Source: Clostridium sp. 'White wine YQ' (GTDB taxonomy: Bacteria; Bacillota; Clostridia; Clostridiales; Clostridiaceae). From it: a stretch of DNA of 64,000 nt. The translations under genes and the position numbers were made by a program. Below, one piece after another: positions 8,591 to 17,473 of this stretch (position 1 is its first letter; each line of letters begins with the position of its first letter). The DNA lies in contig NZ_JAQYUU010000005.1 in NCBI RefSeq assembly GCF_028728205.1, forward strand, positions 1 through 64,000, given 5' to 3'. The notes below the pieces were generated by a model, which was not told where the DNA came from, did no database searches, and saw only the letters and a program-made list of their open reading frames with translations.

Positions 8591-8742
8591 ATAAACCCCT
8601 CCATTATCATCTAAATTTAAAATTAGTCTCTATATATTTATAGTATCATGATGGCAAATATAAGTAAAAACTTTTATTCAATATTTTCATTTTATATTGT
8701 TATGATGTTATGATAAAATAGTACAAAAAAGGAGGTATGTAT

Positions 8743-9729
8743 ATGGTTAGGTTTGGTATAGTGGGAACCAATTGGATTACAGAAGCTTTTATTAAAGGTG
8801 CTTCATTAAATAAAGATTTTAAGCTTACTGCTGTATATTCAAGAAATTATGAAAAAGGAAAAGAATTTGCTGATAAATATTCAGTTGATAATATATTTAC
8901 TGATATTAATGAAATGGCTGCAAGCAATGTGATTGATGCTGTTTACATAGCTAGTCCCAATTCTCTTCATGCTCCTCAAGCAATAATATTTTTAAATAAT
9001 AAGAAACATGTTATTTCTGAGAAGGCATTTGCTTCAAATGAAAAAGAAGCATTAGCAATGATAAATGCTGCAAAAGAAAATAATGTTCTTATTATGGAGG
9101 CAATGAAAATCACTCTTTTACCTGGCTTTGAAGCAATAAAAGCAAGTCTTTCAAAGATTGGTACAATAAGAAGATTTACTTTTTCCTATTGTCAATATTC
9201 ATCAAGATATGATAAGTATAAACAAGGTGAGATATTAAATGCATTTGATCCGAGATTTTCAAATGGTTCTTTGATGGATATAGGTGTTTACTGTATTCAC
9301 CCAATGATTCATCTATTTGGAACACCAAAAAGCATTAAGGCAAATGGATTAATTCTCCACAATGGTATTGATGGTGAGGGAAGCTTAATCGCAGAGTATG
9401 ATGGTATGGATGGTATATTAACATATTCAAAAATAAGCAATTCTTATATCCCTTCAGAAATTCAAGGTGAAAAAGGAAGTATACTGATTAATACTATTAC
9501 AACTCAAAAATCAATTAAAATTGTTTATAACAATGGTGAAACAGAAGACATTTCAGTCCCTCAAGTTGAAGATGATATGTATTATGAAGCTAATGAGTTT
9601 ATTAATTTAATTAAAGAAAATAAGCTTGAATCCTCTATAAATTCACATAGCCGTTCATTAGAGGTTATTCGAGTTACTGATAACGTAAGAAAGCAAATTG
9701 GATTAGTTTTTCCTGCTGATAACTTATAA
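8743..9729 (+). CDS. Gfo/Idh/MocA family oxidoreductase
   Basis: The N-terminal Rossmann fold shows FGIVGTNWITEAF (cofactor-binding loop, residues 3-15) and the family's VYIASPNSLHAPQA and KKHVISEKAFASNEKEA motifs; the conserved Lys of EK-A lies near residue 96. The C-terminal domain has GSLMDIGVYCIHPM. These enzymes oxidise or reduce sugars or sugar derivatives with NAD(P). At 328 residues it has the usual length. The ATG at 8743 is preferred to one at 8737 because GGAGGT (8731-8736) would touch the latter. Substrate unknown; it is a single-gene unit. Confidence 0.85.
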   Translation: MVRFGIVGTNWITEAFIKGASLNKDFKLTAVYSRNYEKGKEFADKYSVDNIFTDINEMAASNVIDAVYIASPNSLHAPQAIIFLNNKKHVISEKAFASNEKEALAMINAAKENNVLIMEAMKITLLPGFEAIKASLSKIGTIRRFTFSYCQYSSRYDKYKQGEILNAFDPRFSNGSLMDIGVYCIHPMIHLFGTPKSIKANGLILHNGIDGEGSLIAEYDGMDGILTYSKISNSYIPSEIQGEKGSILINTITTQKSIKIVYNNGETEDISVPQVEDDMYYEANEFINLIKENKLESSINSHSRSLEVIRVTDNVRKQIGLVFPADNL

Positions 9730-9735
9730 TATATA

Positions 9736-9770
9736 TAAAGAAGCCCAAGTAACTACTTGGACTTCTTTAA
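9736..9770. terminator. bidirectional terminator
   Basis: AAAGAAGCCCAAGT pairs with ACTTGGACTTCTTT around AACT, with one internal mismatch, between convergent genes. Confidence 0.8.
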
Positions 9771-9771
9771 A

Positions 9772-10563
9772 CTATCTATTTATATTCAATATATCTCCAA
9801 TACATTCATGTACATGATTAACATGATTATTCGCACTACCTTTTACTATTTCTTCTGCATGATGGAATGTATAACTATTATTAGTTACTTCAAACATTGA
9901 TAAGTCATTTAGAGAATCTCCAATTGCATATAGATCTCCAAAATCTTCATCTACATTATCAATTATTTGTCTAAGTCCCATACCTTTGGAGCATCCTTTA
10001 GGCGCAATATCTAAGAAAAATTGATTTCTAAACACCTCTAAATGTTCCCCATATTTTTTTTGAAGCTTCTCACGAATTCGCTCTGCATCTTCTGCTGATT
10101 TGTTTTTGGGGAAAACGCTAATTATTTGATATTTTCTATCTTCATCATCTACTTCTTCTCTGGTAATTATTTTTGATGCATATTCTCCAATATTAAATTC
10201 TTTCTCTTCTATATAATGTCCTTCTACTAAATATGTATCCTGTCCATCATCAAAGTATAAACACAAATCATCATTATCTAAGAATTCAGTTATCATTTCC
10301 AGAGCTACTTCACTTTTAATATAGTTTCTGTATAAAATATTATGGTCACCATCCATAACTATTGATCCATTACATAAGACAAGATAATCACACTCAACAT
10401 CATATTTGTCGAAGATAAGCCTAAATCCATGATAAGTTCTACCTGTCGAAACAACAAATTTATGGCCCTTTTCCTTTAATCTCTTTATAGCAATAATATC
10501 TTCATCACTAATTACTTGATTATTTACCAATGTTCCATCTAAATCGCTTGCTAATATTTTCAT
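9772..10563 (-). CDS. HAD-superfamily Cof-type phosphatase
   Basis: The protein starts MKILASDLDGTLV, carrying the DxD catalytic motif of HAD phosphatases (Asp7, Asp9). It continues with VVSTGR (motif II), KGMGLRQII with the conserved lysine, and YAIGDSLNDLSMF (motif IV). The Cof-type cap lies between motifs II and III. These cytosolic enzymes dephosphorylate sugar phosphates or cofactor intermediates. The ATG at 10563 follows AGGAGG by 6 bases; an upstream in-frame ATG at 10617 lacks such a signal. Substrate is not predictable. Confidence 0.85.
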   Translation of the reverse strand: MKILASDLDGTLVNNQVISDEDIIAIKRLKEKGHKFVVSTGRTYHGFRLIFDKYDVECDYLVLCNGSIVMDGDHNILYRNYIKSEVALEMITEFLDNDDLCLYFDDGQDTYLVEGHYIEEKEFNIGEYASKIITREEVDDEDRKYQIISVFPKNKSAEDAERIREKLQKKYGEHLEVFRNQFFLDIAPKGCSKGMGLRQIIDNVDEDFGDLYAIGDSLNDLSMFEVTNNSYTFHHAEEIVKGSANNHVNHVHECIGDILNINR

Positions 10564-10638
10564 TAATATCCTCCTTAGTACTACATCTTCACATATAAAT
10601 TTTAAATCAAAGTTCATAGTTTCACAATCTCTAAAAAT

Positions 10639-10672
10639 AAAAGTAGTAGTAAATTAAATTACTACTACTTTT
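10639..10672 (-). terminator. terminator of mntH
   Basis: AAAAGTAGTAGTAA (10639-10652) and its complement (10659-10672) form a 14-bp stem just after the mntH stop, followed on the minus strand by TTATTTTT. Confidence 0.8.
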
Positions 10673-10679
10673 ATTTTTC

Positions 10680-11945
10680 TTAGCTTATGGCACTATATAG
10701 GAGCATAATATTTAAAATTGCCACCACTATTCCTATTGCAACTAACAAAAACTTTTCCATTCCTTGATTCTTATATTCCCCCATTACCTTTTGAGATGAA
10801 GTAAGATATATTTGAGTAAATATTGTAATTGGTAACTGTATGCTTAATAGCATTTGAGAATATACTAATCCTTTAAATGGGTCAGTAACAAAGAATATAA
10901 TAATTGTAGCTAGAACAAGTGTTATTCCTACCCCTATTTTAGTATGCCTATCCTTAATATCGTAAGGTTCATTAAATATCCCTGAGAATATGCTTCCCCC
11001 AGCCATACCTGCTGTTACACTTGAAGATATTCCTGCAAATAATAGTGCTATAGCAAAAATTAGTGCTGCTGAATTACCTAAAAGAGGTTGTAGCATAACA
11101 TGTGCTTCACTTAATTCAGTAACTTGAACATTGTTTGCAAAAAAGGTTACTGCTACTAATATCATTGCACTATTAATTGCCCATCCTATGGTCATTGATA
11201 CTAGAGTATCCATAAATTCATACTTTAGTTGTTTTTCCATAACCTCTTTATCTTGAAGGTTCCATTGTTTACTCTGTATAATTTCAGAATGCAGATATAA
11301 ATTATGTGGCATTACAACTGCTCCAAGCACACTCATTATTATAGGCATAGCATTCTGTGGAAAACTCGGAACAAACCAACCATGGACTGCTTCACCCCAG
11401 TTCACATTAACCATTAATACCTCAACTATAAAGGCTAATCCAATAAGTGAAACAAATCCAATTATTATCTTCTCTAGTTTTTTATATGAACTAGAGAAAA
11501 GCATCCAGCAAACTACTATAAGTGCTAAAACTGCACCAATCTTAATTGGAATACCAAACAGCATATTAAGTGCTATTGCTGCCCCTAAAATTTCCGCCAT
11601 TGCTGTAGCCACTGATGCAAAAACTGCTGTTCCTAATATGACCTTGGATAGCTTTGAATTCATATATGATGTCACTGCCTCAGAAAGGCATTTCCCAGTT
11701 ACAATGCCTAGATGCGCTGCATTATGCTGTAATGATATTAACATTATTGTAGATAATGTTACCATCCATAATAATTTATATCCATAAGTTGAACCTGCTG
11801 CTAGATTAGATGCCCAATTACCTGGATCAATAAATCCAACAGTAACTAACAAACCAGGTCCAATATATTTCACAAAGTCTCTTGCCATCAATTGAGGTTT
11901 ATGTCCTTCTTTTGATAAACTAAACTTCTTAAAAAATCTATTCAT
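10680..11945 (-). CDS. mntH: NRAMP-family Mn2+/Fe2+ transporter
   Basis: This 421-residue protein has about eleven hydrophobic segments and the two NRAMP signatures: DPGNWASNLAAG in the first helix (metal-binding Asp and Asn) and VMPHNLYLHS in the sixth (metal-binding Met and the following His). It should import Mn2+ or Fe2+ with protons across the cytoplasmic membrane. The start follows a G-rich ribosome-binding site, AAGGGGGC. A Fur-like box overlaps the predicted transcription start (11962-11976), indicating iron- or manganese-dependent repression. Monocistronic with its own terminator. Confidence 0.95.
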   Translation of the reverse strand: MNRFFKKFSLSKEGHKPQLMARDFVKYIGPGLLVTVGFIDPGNWASNLAAGSTYGYKLLWMVTLSTIMLISLQHNAAHLGIVTGKCLSEAVTSYMNSKLSKVILGTAVFASVATAMAEILGAAIALNMLFGIPIKIGAVLALIVVCWMLFSSSYKKLEKIIIGFVSLIGLAFIVEVLMVNVNWGEAVHGWFVPSFPQNAMPIIMSVLGAVVMPHNLYLHSEIIQSKQWNLQDKEVMEKQLKYEFMDTLVSMTIGWAINSAMILVAVTFFANNVQVTELSEAHVMLQPLLGNSAALIFAIALLFAGISSSVTAGMAGGSIFSGIFNEPYDIKDRHTKIGVGITLVLATIIIFFVTDPFKGLVYSQMLLSIQLPITIFTQIYLTSSQKVMGEYKNQGMEKFLLVAIGIVVAILNIMLLYSAIS

Positions 11946-11961
11946 AATTCGCCCCCTTAAT

Positions 11962-11976
11962 TGATACCAATTATCA
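11962..11976. promoter_or_regulatory. Fur-like box upstream of mntH
   Basis: On the minus strand, TGATAATTGGTATCA matches the 7-1-7 Fur consensus TGATAATNATTATCA at 12 of 14 defined positions. It sits immediately downstream of the -10 element, where a repressor would block initiation. A related metalloregulator of the same family is possible. Confidence 0.6.
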
Positions 11977-11981
11977 TTTAT

Positions 11982-12009
11982 ATTATACTATTTTATAATA
12001 ATTTCCCAA
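11982..12009 (-). promoter_or_regulatory. mntH promoter
   Basis: On the minus strand TTGGGA (12004-12009), a 16-base spacer and a perfect TATAAT (11982-11987) precede the Fur-like box. Confidence 0.55.
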
Positions 12010-12030
12010 TTAAGTACATACATATAAACA

Positions 12031-13092
12031 TTATTTTCCTGGATATTTATTTCTCCACTTGTCACTTTCTTCGTAGCCTATATATAAATCTTCAGCCATT
12101 TCAGAAATCTGTTCGAATAATTCAATATTTTCTATGTAATCATTGGGTATACCGTAAGTTCCTAAATAAGCACCTAAAATATTACCTGTTATAGCTCCTG
12201 TACTATCACTATCTCCATTATGATTCACTGCTGCTATTATAGCCTTCTTATAATCATTTTGATATTTAAGCGCACAATATACTGCTATTGATATGGCTTC
12301 CTCTGCAAGCCATCCTTCACCAATTTTTCTTATAGCCTCATTATAAATCTCATTTGAATCCACTAGTTCTAATGCTAATTGAATCTTATCTACGCATTCC
12401 TGACTATCTGAATATTTCTTCAACAAATCTAAAGATTCAAGAACTGATTTTTTCAAGTCTTCCCCTGATATGATTTGAGATATCAGTGCTGAAAAAAAAC
12501 CAGCTGAAAGATATCCTGAAGGATGCCCATGCGTTAATGCTGCACATTTACACCCTATATCGAAAGCTTCTTCCATACCATATAGTAATCCTACTGGTGC
12601 TACCCTCATAACTCCCCCGCACCCTTTGCTACTATTTATTGGATTATCAATTGTCCCTATTTCTTCTTCTCTTAATGCACTTAAACAAGTACTGCCAGGA
12701 GCCCTTAATTTGCTTAAAGACCACACTTGAACAAGCCAACTATTGTGTAGAATTTTATCTTTTATCTTAGGTAATCTTTCCTGTGTTGATAACCATCTTA
12801 AATATGCATTATGCATAATTGTTGTGAATTCAGTATCAGCTTCTGAATCTTCTTCTAAATTTTCTCTTACTTTGTTTCTTAAAAGTCCCTCAGCAGTAAA
12901 TAATGTCATTTGTGTATCATCTGTTATTTCTGCCTTCCCAAATGCTCCTAAAACTAAATCTTCTATACCACTTTCTCCAAACTTATCTCTAATTTCATCT
13001 ATACCTAAAAACTCTATTGGCCATCCTAATGCATCTCCGATGGCACCCCCAAGTAAGCAACCTTTAAAATTCTCTAATTTTCTCTTACTCAA
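12031..13092 (-). CDS. ADP-ribosylglycohydrolase family protein
   Basis: The 353-residue protein carries the DraG/ARH signatures GCLLGGAIGDALGWP near the N-terminus, TDDTQMTLFTAEGL (metal-binding Asp residues) and NHNGDSDSTGAITGNILGA (second Asp pair), all needed for the two-Mg site. The family removes ADP-ribose from proteins, nucleic acids or small molecules. The start is a TTG at 13092, supported by AAGGGGTGG 8 bases upstream; no ATG fits. It lies 13 bases downstream of ybaK on the same strand, so the two probably form an operon. The natural target is unknown. Confidence 0.85.
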   Translation of the reverse strand: MSKRKLENFKGCLLGGAIGDALGWPIEFLGIDEIRDKFGESGIEDLVLGAFGKAEITDDTQMTLFTAEGLLRNKVRENLEEDSEADTEFTTIMHNAYLRWLSTQERLPKIKDKILHNSWLVQVWSLSKLRAPGSTCLSALREEEIGTIDNPINSSKGCGGVMRVAPVGLLYGMEEAFDIGCKCAALTHGHPSGYLSAGFFSALISQIISGEDLKKSVLESLDLLKKYSDSQECVDKIQLALELVDSNEIYNEAIRKIGEGWLAEEAISIAVYCALKYQNDYKKAIIAAVNHNGDSDSTGAITGNILGAYLGTYGIPNDYIENIELFEQISEMAEDLYIGYEESDKWRNKYPGK

Positions 13093-13105
13093 CTAATACC
13101 ACCCC

Positions 13106-13582
13106 TTACACATTTTTAGTCAAATCTTCTAAACTACCTTCGACTATTAGTAATAAATCACTAACTAGTATTTCTATTTGAAGCCCTATTTTCCCTCCAC
13201 TAACTATTATATAGTCAATTTCACTTGCTGATTCATCTATAAAAGTTTTGTATTTCTTTTTTTGGCCTATAGGGGAACACCCTCCACGTATATATCCCGT
13301 GTATTTATTTATATCTTTTACTGCAATCATATCAATTTTTTTCTCTCCAGCAATAATTGCAGCTTTTTTTAAATCTAATTCCTTCTCAACTGGGATAACA
13401 AATACATATATTTCTTTTGAAATTCCCTGAGTTACTAACGTTTTATATACTTGAATAGGATCTTTTCCTATCTTTTTTGCTACTTCAACACCATCTATCT
13501 TATTATCTTTATATTCATAGCTAAATACACCATATTTTATTTTATGTGAATCTAATATTCTCATTGCATTTGTTTTATTCAT
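13106..13582 (-). CDS. ybaK: Cys-tRNA deacylase YbaK/EbsC
   Basis: This 158-residue protein matches the YbaK branch of the INS-type editing domains: VAKKIGKDPIQVYKTLV (with the conserved Lys), IPVEKELDLKKAA, GYIRGGCSPIGQKK and a C-terminal VSGGKIGLQIEI. It clears mischarged Cys-tRNA(Pro) in trans. The ATG at 13582 is chosen because a G-rich signal, CGGGGGACA, lies just upstream and the longer frame only adds residues with no family similarity. A TATAAT-type -10 is present at 13613-13618 on the minus strand. Followed by the ADP-ribosylglycohydrolase gene. Confidence 0.9.
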   Translation of the reverse strand: MNKTNAMRILDSHKIKYGVFSYEYKDNKIDGVEVAKKIGKDPIQVYKTLVTQGISKEIYVFVIPVEKELDLKKAAIIAGEKKIDMIAVKDINKYTGYIRGGCSPIGQKKKYKTFIDESASEIDYIIVSGGKIGLQIEILVSDLLLIVEGSLEDLTKNV

Positions 13583-13635
13583 AACTGTCCCCCGATAATT
13601 TAATATATTTATATTATAGCCTATTATTGGGTAAA

Positions 13636-13662
13636 AGAAAAAACCACCCAAAGGCAGTTTTT
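13636..13662 (-). terminator. terminator of the CxxC protein gene
   Basis: On the minus strand AAAACTGCC pairs with GGTGGTTTT (two G-U pairs) around TTTG and runs into TTTTC. Confidence 0.6.
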
Positions 13663-13672
13663 ATTTATTAAT

Positions 13673-14086
13673 TTACATATCGCATTGTTCTACTTCTATT
13701 GTACAGTCTCCGCAATTCTTGCATATTATTACACTAGCCATAAAGCTATCATCAAATTTTCCCAATCTAAATAGTCTTCCAAATGAATTAGGCTCATAAT
13801 CTTTTGATATGCTACTACTTACATATTCTCCATTTTTAGTAAATATATAAAAATGATATTCTAGGTATTCATAATATTTCTCTTGATCATCTTTATTTCC
13901 TTGGCATTTTGAGCATGATTCAAGATAATACCCCTTATCAAAATTTACTTCCTCTGCTTCGTTTATTAATTTAAAAATATCCTGCAAATTAAAATTTTTG
14001 ATCGTTTTTTCTTCATCTATAAAAAAATATTCACAATTATCTTCTTTAATCTCATAATTCTTGCCTTCGTATGCGAATTTATACAT
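13673..14086 (-). CDS. cysteine-motif protein, possibly DUF3785
   Basis: The 137-residue protein has two pairs of cysteines, CSKC (about 59-62) and CKNCGDC (about 123-129), plus a Cys three residues from the end. This pattern suggests a bound zinc or iron. Aromatic and acidic residues are plentiful (CEYFFIDEEKT, YYEYLEYHFYIF). It recalls the uncharacterised clostridial DUF3785 family, but this is from memory and not secure. No membrane segment is present. It is a single-gene unit between ybaK and a diguanylate cyclase gene. Confidence 0.55.
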   Translation of the reverse strand: MYKFAYEGKNYEIKEDNCEYFFIDEEKTIKNFNLQDIFKLINEAEEVNFDKGYYLESCSKCQGNKDDQEKYYEYLEYHFYIFTKNGEYVSSSISKDYEPNSFGRLFRLGKFDDSFMASVIICKNCGDCTIEVEQCDM

Positions 14087-14161
14087 ATTGCTCTCACCTC
14101 AAGATTATTATACAATTAACAAACTTCAATTATCAATAAATATTTTAACCTAAAAACTATA

Positions 14162-15112
14162 TTATATAGCTTTCTTATTATTCTTAATAACATACATATT
14201 CTTGTCTGCTTTTCTAAATAGAGTATCCATATCTCCTAAAGAACTTTCAGTATATGCATAGCCTATTGACATATTCATATTAACTTCTTGCTCATGATGA
14301 TAATTTAATTCGTTATTTATTTTCTCTATAACTTCTTTTATGAAGTTTTGAGATCTCCTTACAATAAGTAACGCAAATTCATCTCCACCAATACGAGATA
14401 CAATTATATTCTTTGATGAGAATTTATTTAATATATTAGCAGTTTCTTTAATTAAATTATCTCCTTCCATATGTCCGTGAGTATCATTTGTAATCTTCAA
14501 GTTATCTAAATCACACACAATAATGGCAGCTCTTGTATTTATATCTCTATTATATTTTTCGCAAGCTCTTAAGAAAAATTCCTTATTGTACAATCCTGTA
14601 AAAGAATCATGACATATTTTATATTCCAAGCTTTCTTGAAATTTAATTTTATCGTCAATGTTTCTTATTATACCTTGTATTGCAACTAATTGCCCTTTTC
14701 TATATATTGGAGTTGCATATTCTTCGAACCATATATATTTTCCTTTATCATTTCTCCATCTTTGAACTATAGGCTTATCAAAGTTAATTTCACCGCTAAT
14801 TTTTTTATGTATAGTTTCTATATCATCAGGGTGTATTAATTGTAATGGAATACTAGAATCTGAATAGCAGCTCTTAACCAAATTTTTCCCTAGAATCTTT
14901 TCAATTGATGGGCTTAAATATGTAAACTTACCTTCAGGTTTTATTTGATAACAATATATAATGTCTTTTGACATTTGTACTAATTTTAAAATTCTCTTTT
15001 GTTGATTAATAATTCTCTTAAGTTTTTTATTACGTTTAGAATTCACTACCATATAATATAAAATTATAAGCGAAGCCCCTGTAACGCAACCATACAAAAA
15101 AAACTCAATCAT
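14162..15112 (-). CDS. membrane PAS-GGDEF diguanylate cyclase
   Basis: One N-terminal membrane helix (residues 4-22) is followed by a PAS domain (about 45-160; includes FTYLSPSIEKILG and IQGIIRNIDD) and a GGDEF domain (about 170-316). The GGDEF active site is intact (RIGGDEFALL), as are DLDNLKITNDTHGHMEGD and the C-terminal MSIGYAY. It should make c-di-GMP from two GTP in response to a ligand bound by the PAS domain. No RxxD inhibitory site is obvious upstream of GGDEF. Monocistronic. Confidence 0.88.
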   Translation of the reverse strand: MIEFFLYGCVTGASLIILYYMVVNSKRNKKLKRIINQQKRILKLVQMSKDIIYCYQIKPEGKFTYLSPSIEKILGKNLVKSCYSDSSIPLQLIHPDDIETIHKKISGEINFDKPIVQRWRNDKGKYIWFEEYATPIYRKGQLVAIQGIIRNIDDKIKFQESLEYKICHDSFTGLYNKEFFLRACEKYNRDINTRAAIIVCDLDNLKITNDTHGHMEGDNLIKETANILNKFSSKNIIVSRIGGDEFALLIVRRSQNFIKEVIEKINNELNYHHEQEVNMNMSIGYAYTESSLGDMDTLFRKADKNMYVIKNNKKAI

Positions 15113-15269
15113 TCCCTCACCCCATAGAAACTTGATTTAAATATAAATAAATCAGTATATCTTTATCATTATTCAACGTTTACACATAAATTCCTTCTTT
15201 TGTAAAAATTTTAGCAATGTTTCAATTTAAGCCCTATTAATTTTATATTTTATCAATAACTTGAATATA

Positions 15270-16556
15270 CTACTTATCCACATTTTTCCCTTCCAGCCAA
15301 TCTACAAATTGCTTTGCTGTCCTTGGTGATCTTCCATTATAACTCATTTCCCATTGTATTGCCTTTATACGAAGCTCGTCTTCTGGAATTAATATTTTTC
15401 TTTCTTTAACCATCTCTTCAACAATCTCTAAGTATTCTTTCTGATTTGGAGATATAAATGTTACTGTTATACCAAATCTATCAGCCAAAGAAAGTTTTTC
15501 TTCCATTGAATCCACTGCATGAACCTCATCATCCCCTCCATGAGACATACCGACTCTATCACTAAACTTTTCTTTAATTAGATGTCTTCTATTAGACGTT
15601 GCATAAATTATAACATTCTCAGGCTTGCTCTCTAATCCACCTTCAAGCACTGCTTTTAAAGCAGTATATGTTTCCTCACTATCTTCAAAAGCTAGATCAT
15701 CAATAAATAATATAAATTTTTGTGGTAACTTTTTTAATTTTTTAATTAGCTTCGGAAATGTATGCAAATATGGCTTAGGAATTTCTATAATTCTCAAACC
15801 TAAACTATAGTATTCATTTAGTAATGCTTTTACTGTTGACGATTTTCCTGTGCCTCTACTTCCATAAAGAAGAATATTGTTTGCTGGTAACCCTTTTATA
15901 AATGCTATTGTGTTATCAATAACAATCTTTCTTTCTCTATCATATTTAATTAAATTATCTATTCTTATTGGATCCAATGAAACTACACCTTGAAGCTCAT
16001 TTTCCTCCCAAATAAAACCCTTAAACCTACTGAAAACACCCACTCCATTTTCTCTATGGAAATCTGCAACTTCTTTAATTAAGCTTCCCCAATTATTACA
16101 GTCAAGAAACCTTTTAACTAACTCTTTATGGATTATCTCATTTTTGTCATAAGAATTATTATCCCAACTTGAATATTCATATTCTTCCTCATTAAATTTT
16201 TCTTTTATATCCAAATGCGAAAACTCAGCTATTTTCTCTAAGTTATTTAAATCTTTAGTAGCAGCCTCCAAAATTTGTTTATGAATATCTTTAAAATCTG
16301 TCTCCTGAGCCATTCTACCAAATGTGCTCTCACTAAATAATATGCTTTTTATTATATATTCCTTTAAAGAATTCCCATGATTTTTCTCCATTAATTCGTG
16401 ATAGAATTCATTGTACATTGATATACAATCAATAAAATCCGTATCTTCTCTCTTATAATTACATACCAATTTATAAAGTTTTTTCACTACTGAATCTTCA
16501 AGTAATCCCCTGTAAATGCTTAAAGATTCAAATAGCATTCTATAATTATTTTTCAT
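15270..16556 (-). CDS. DUF815 family AAA ATPase
   Basis: The C-terminal half is an AAA-type nucleoside triphosphatase with Walker A ILLYGSRGTGKSST (about residues 226-239), Walker B FILFIDDLAFEDSE, a sensor-like IIYATSNRRHLI, and RSPRTAKQFVDWL near the end. These match the DUF815 family. The N-terminal 180 residues are helical and poorly characterised. Function is unknown; the domain is found in DNA-replication and chaperone-type ATPases. The ribosome-binding site is an unusual run of seven G residues. The aldo/keto reductase gene ends 26 bases upstream and may be in the same operon. Confidence 0.85.
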   Translation of the reverse strand: MKNNYRMLFESLSIYRGLLEDSVVKKLYKLVCNYKREDTDFIDCISMYNEFYHELMEKNHGNSLKEYIIKSILFSESTFGRMAQETDFKDIHKQILEAATKDLNNLEKIAEFSHLDIKEKFNEEEYEYSSWDNNSYDKNEIIHKELVKRFLDCNNWGSLIKEVADFHRENGVGVFSRFKGFIWEENELQGVVSLDPIRIDNLIKYDRERKIVIDNTIAFIKGLPANNILLYGSRGTGKSSTVKALLNEYYSLGLRIIEIPKPYLHTFPKLIKKLKKLPQKFILFIDDLAFEDSEETYTALKAVLEGGLESKPENVIIYATSNRRHLIKEKFSDRVGMSHGGDDEVHAVDSMEEKLSLADRFGITVTFISPNQKEYLEIVEEMVKERKILIPEDELRIKAIQWEMSYNGRSPRTAKQFVDWLEGKNVDK

Positions 16557-16582
16557 AATAGCCCCCCCAATTTTAATTTGTT

Positions 16583-17413
16583 TTAGAACGGAGTTTTATC
16601 AGGATCTATTCCTCTTCTTATTCCAGTATTTAATTTGTCTATATGTTCCATATCCTCTGCCGAAATAGTAAAATCAAAGATATTAAGATTACCCTTTATA
16701 TGCTCCCTATTTGTTGACTTTGGTAATGGTATATACCCTTTTTCCAAGTGCCATCTTAGTACTAGCTGTGCAACTGATTTATTATACTTGCTTGCTAAAG
16801 CTTTAAGTCTTTCATCTTTAATTGTTTCTCCATGTGCAAATGGATAGTACGCCTCTATTTTTATATCATACTTTTTCCCGAATGCAATTATATCTATAGG
16901 TTGGAAAGTTGGATGTAACTCCACTTGATTAATAGCTGGTACAACATTAGCACTCTTAAGTAATTCCTCTAGATGATGAACTTTAAAATTACTTACTCCT
17001 ATTGATTTAATAACTTTTTCTTCATATAACCTTTCAAGCGCTTTCCAAGTGTTTTTATTTACCTCATAATCTCTAGGCCAATGCAATAAATATAAATCTA
17101 AATAATCTACCTTTAATTTATTCATGGTTTTTTCAAATGCTTTTAGTGCTTCATCATACCCAAAGTCAGAAACCCATAGTTTACTAGTTATAAATATATC
17201 TTCCCTTTTTAAGCCACTTTCTTTAACAGCAGCACCAACACTTGCTTCATTTTCATAAATAGCTGCTGTATCTATATGCCTATACCCAAACTCCAATGCC
17301 TCTCTTACTGCCTCCAATGTTTGAGTCCCATCTGGAATTTTAAATGTTCCGAATCCTATCTGTGGAATAATTACGCCATTGTTTAGTTTTACTCTATTAT
17401 CTTCTAATGACAT
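16583..17413 (-). CDS. aldo/keto reductase
   Basis: The 276-residue protein contains the family signatures GYRHIDTAAIYENE (catalytic Asp and Tyr), LLHWP (catalytic His), IGVSNF and the C-terminal IPLPKSTNREHIKGN that binds the NADPH phosphate. It is an AKR5-type cytosolic NADPH-dependent reductase of aldehydes or keto compounds. The ATG at 17413 follows GGAGGTG by 6 bases, which decides it over the ATG at 17437. Substrate unknown. Confidence 0.92.
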   Translation of the reverse strand: MSLEDNRVKLNNGVIIPQIGFGTFKIPDGTQTLEAVREALEFGYRHIDTAAIYENEASVGAAVKESGLKREDIFITSKLWVSDFGYDEALKAFEKTMNKLKVDYLDLYLLHWPRDYEVNKNTWKALERLYEEKVIKSIGVSNFKVHHLEELLKSANVVPAINQVELHPTFQPIDIIAFGKKYDIKIEAYYPFAHGETIKDERLKALASKYNKSVAQLVLRWHLEKGYIPLPKSTNREHIKGNLNIFDFTISAEDMEHIDKLNTGIRRGIDPDKTPF

Positions 17414-17473
17414 ATCTAACACCTCCATAATTCTCACAACTAAAAATAACTATTAAATGCAATCTTTATATAA

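Noticed and set aside
12743..13096. Plus-strand frame of 117 codons opposite the ADP-ribosylglycohydrolase
   Set aside because: It is fully antisense to conserved catalytic motifs on the minus strand and has no ribosome-binding site.
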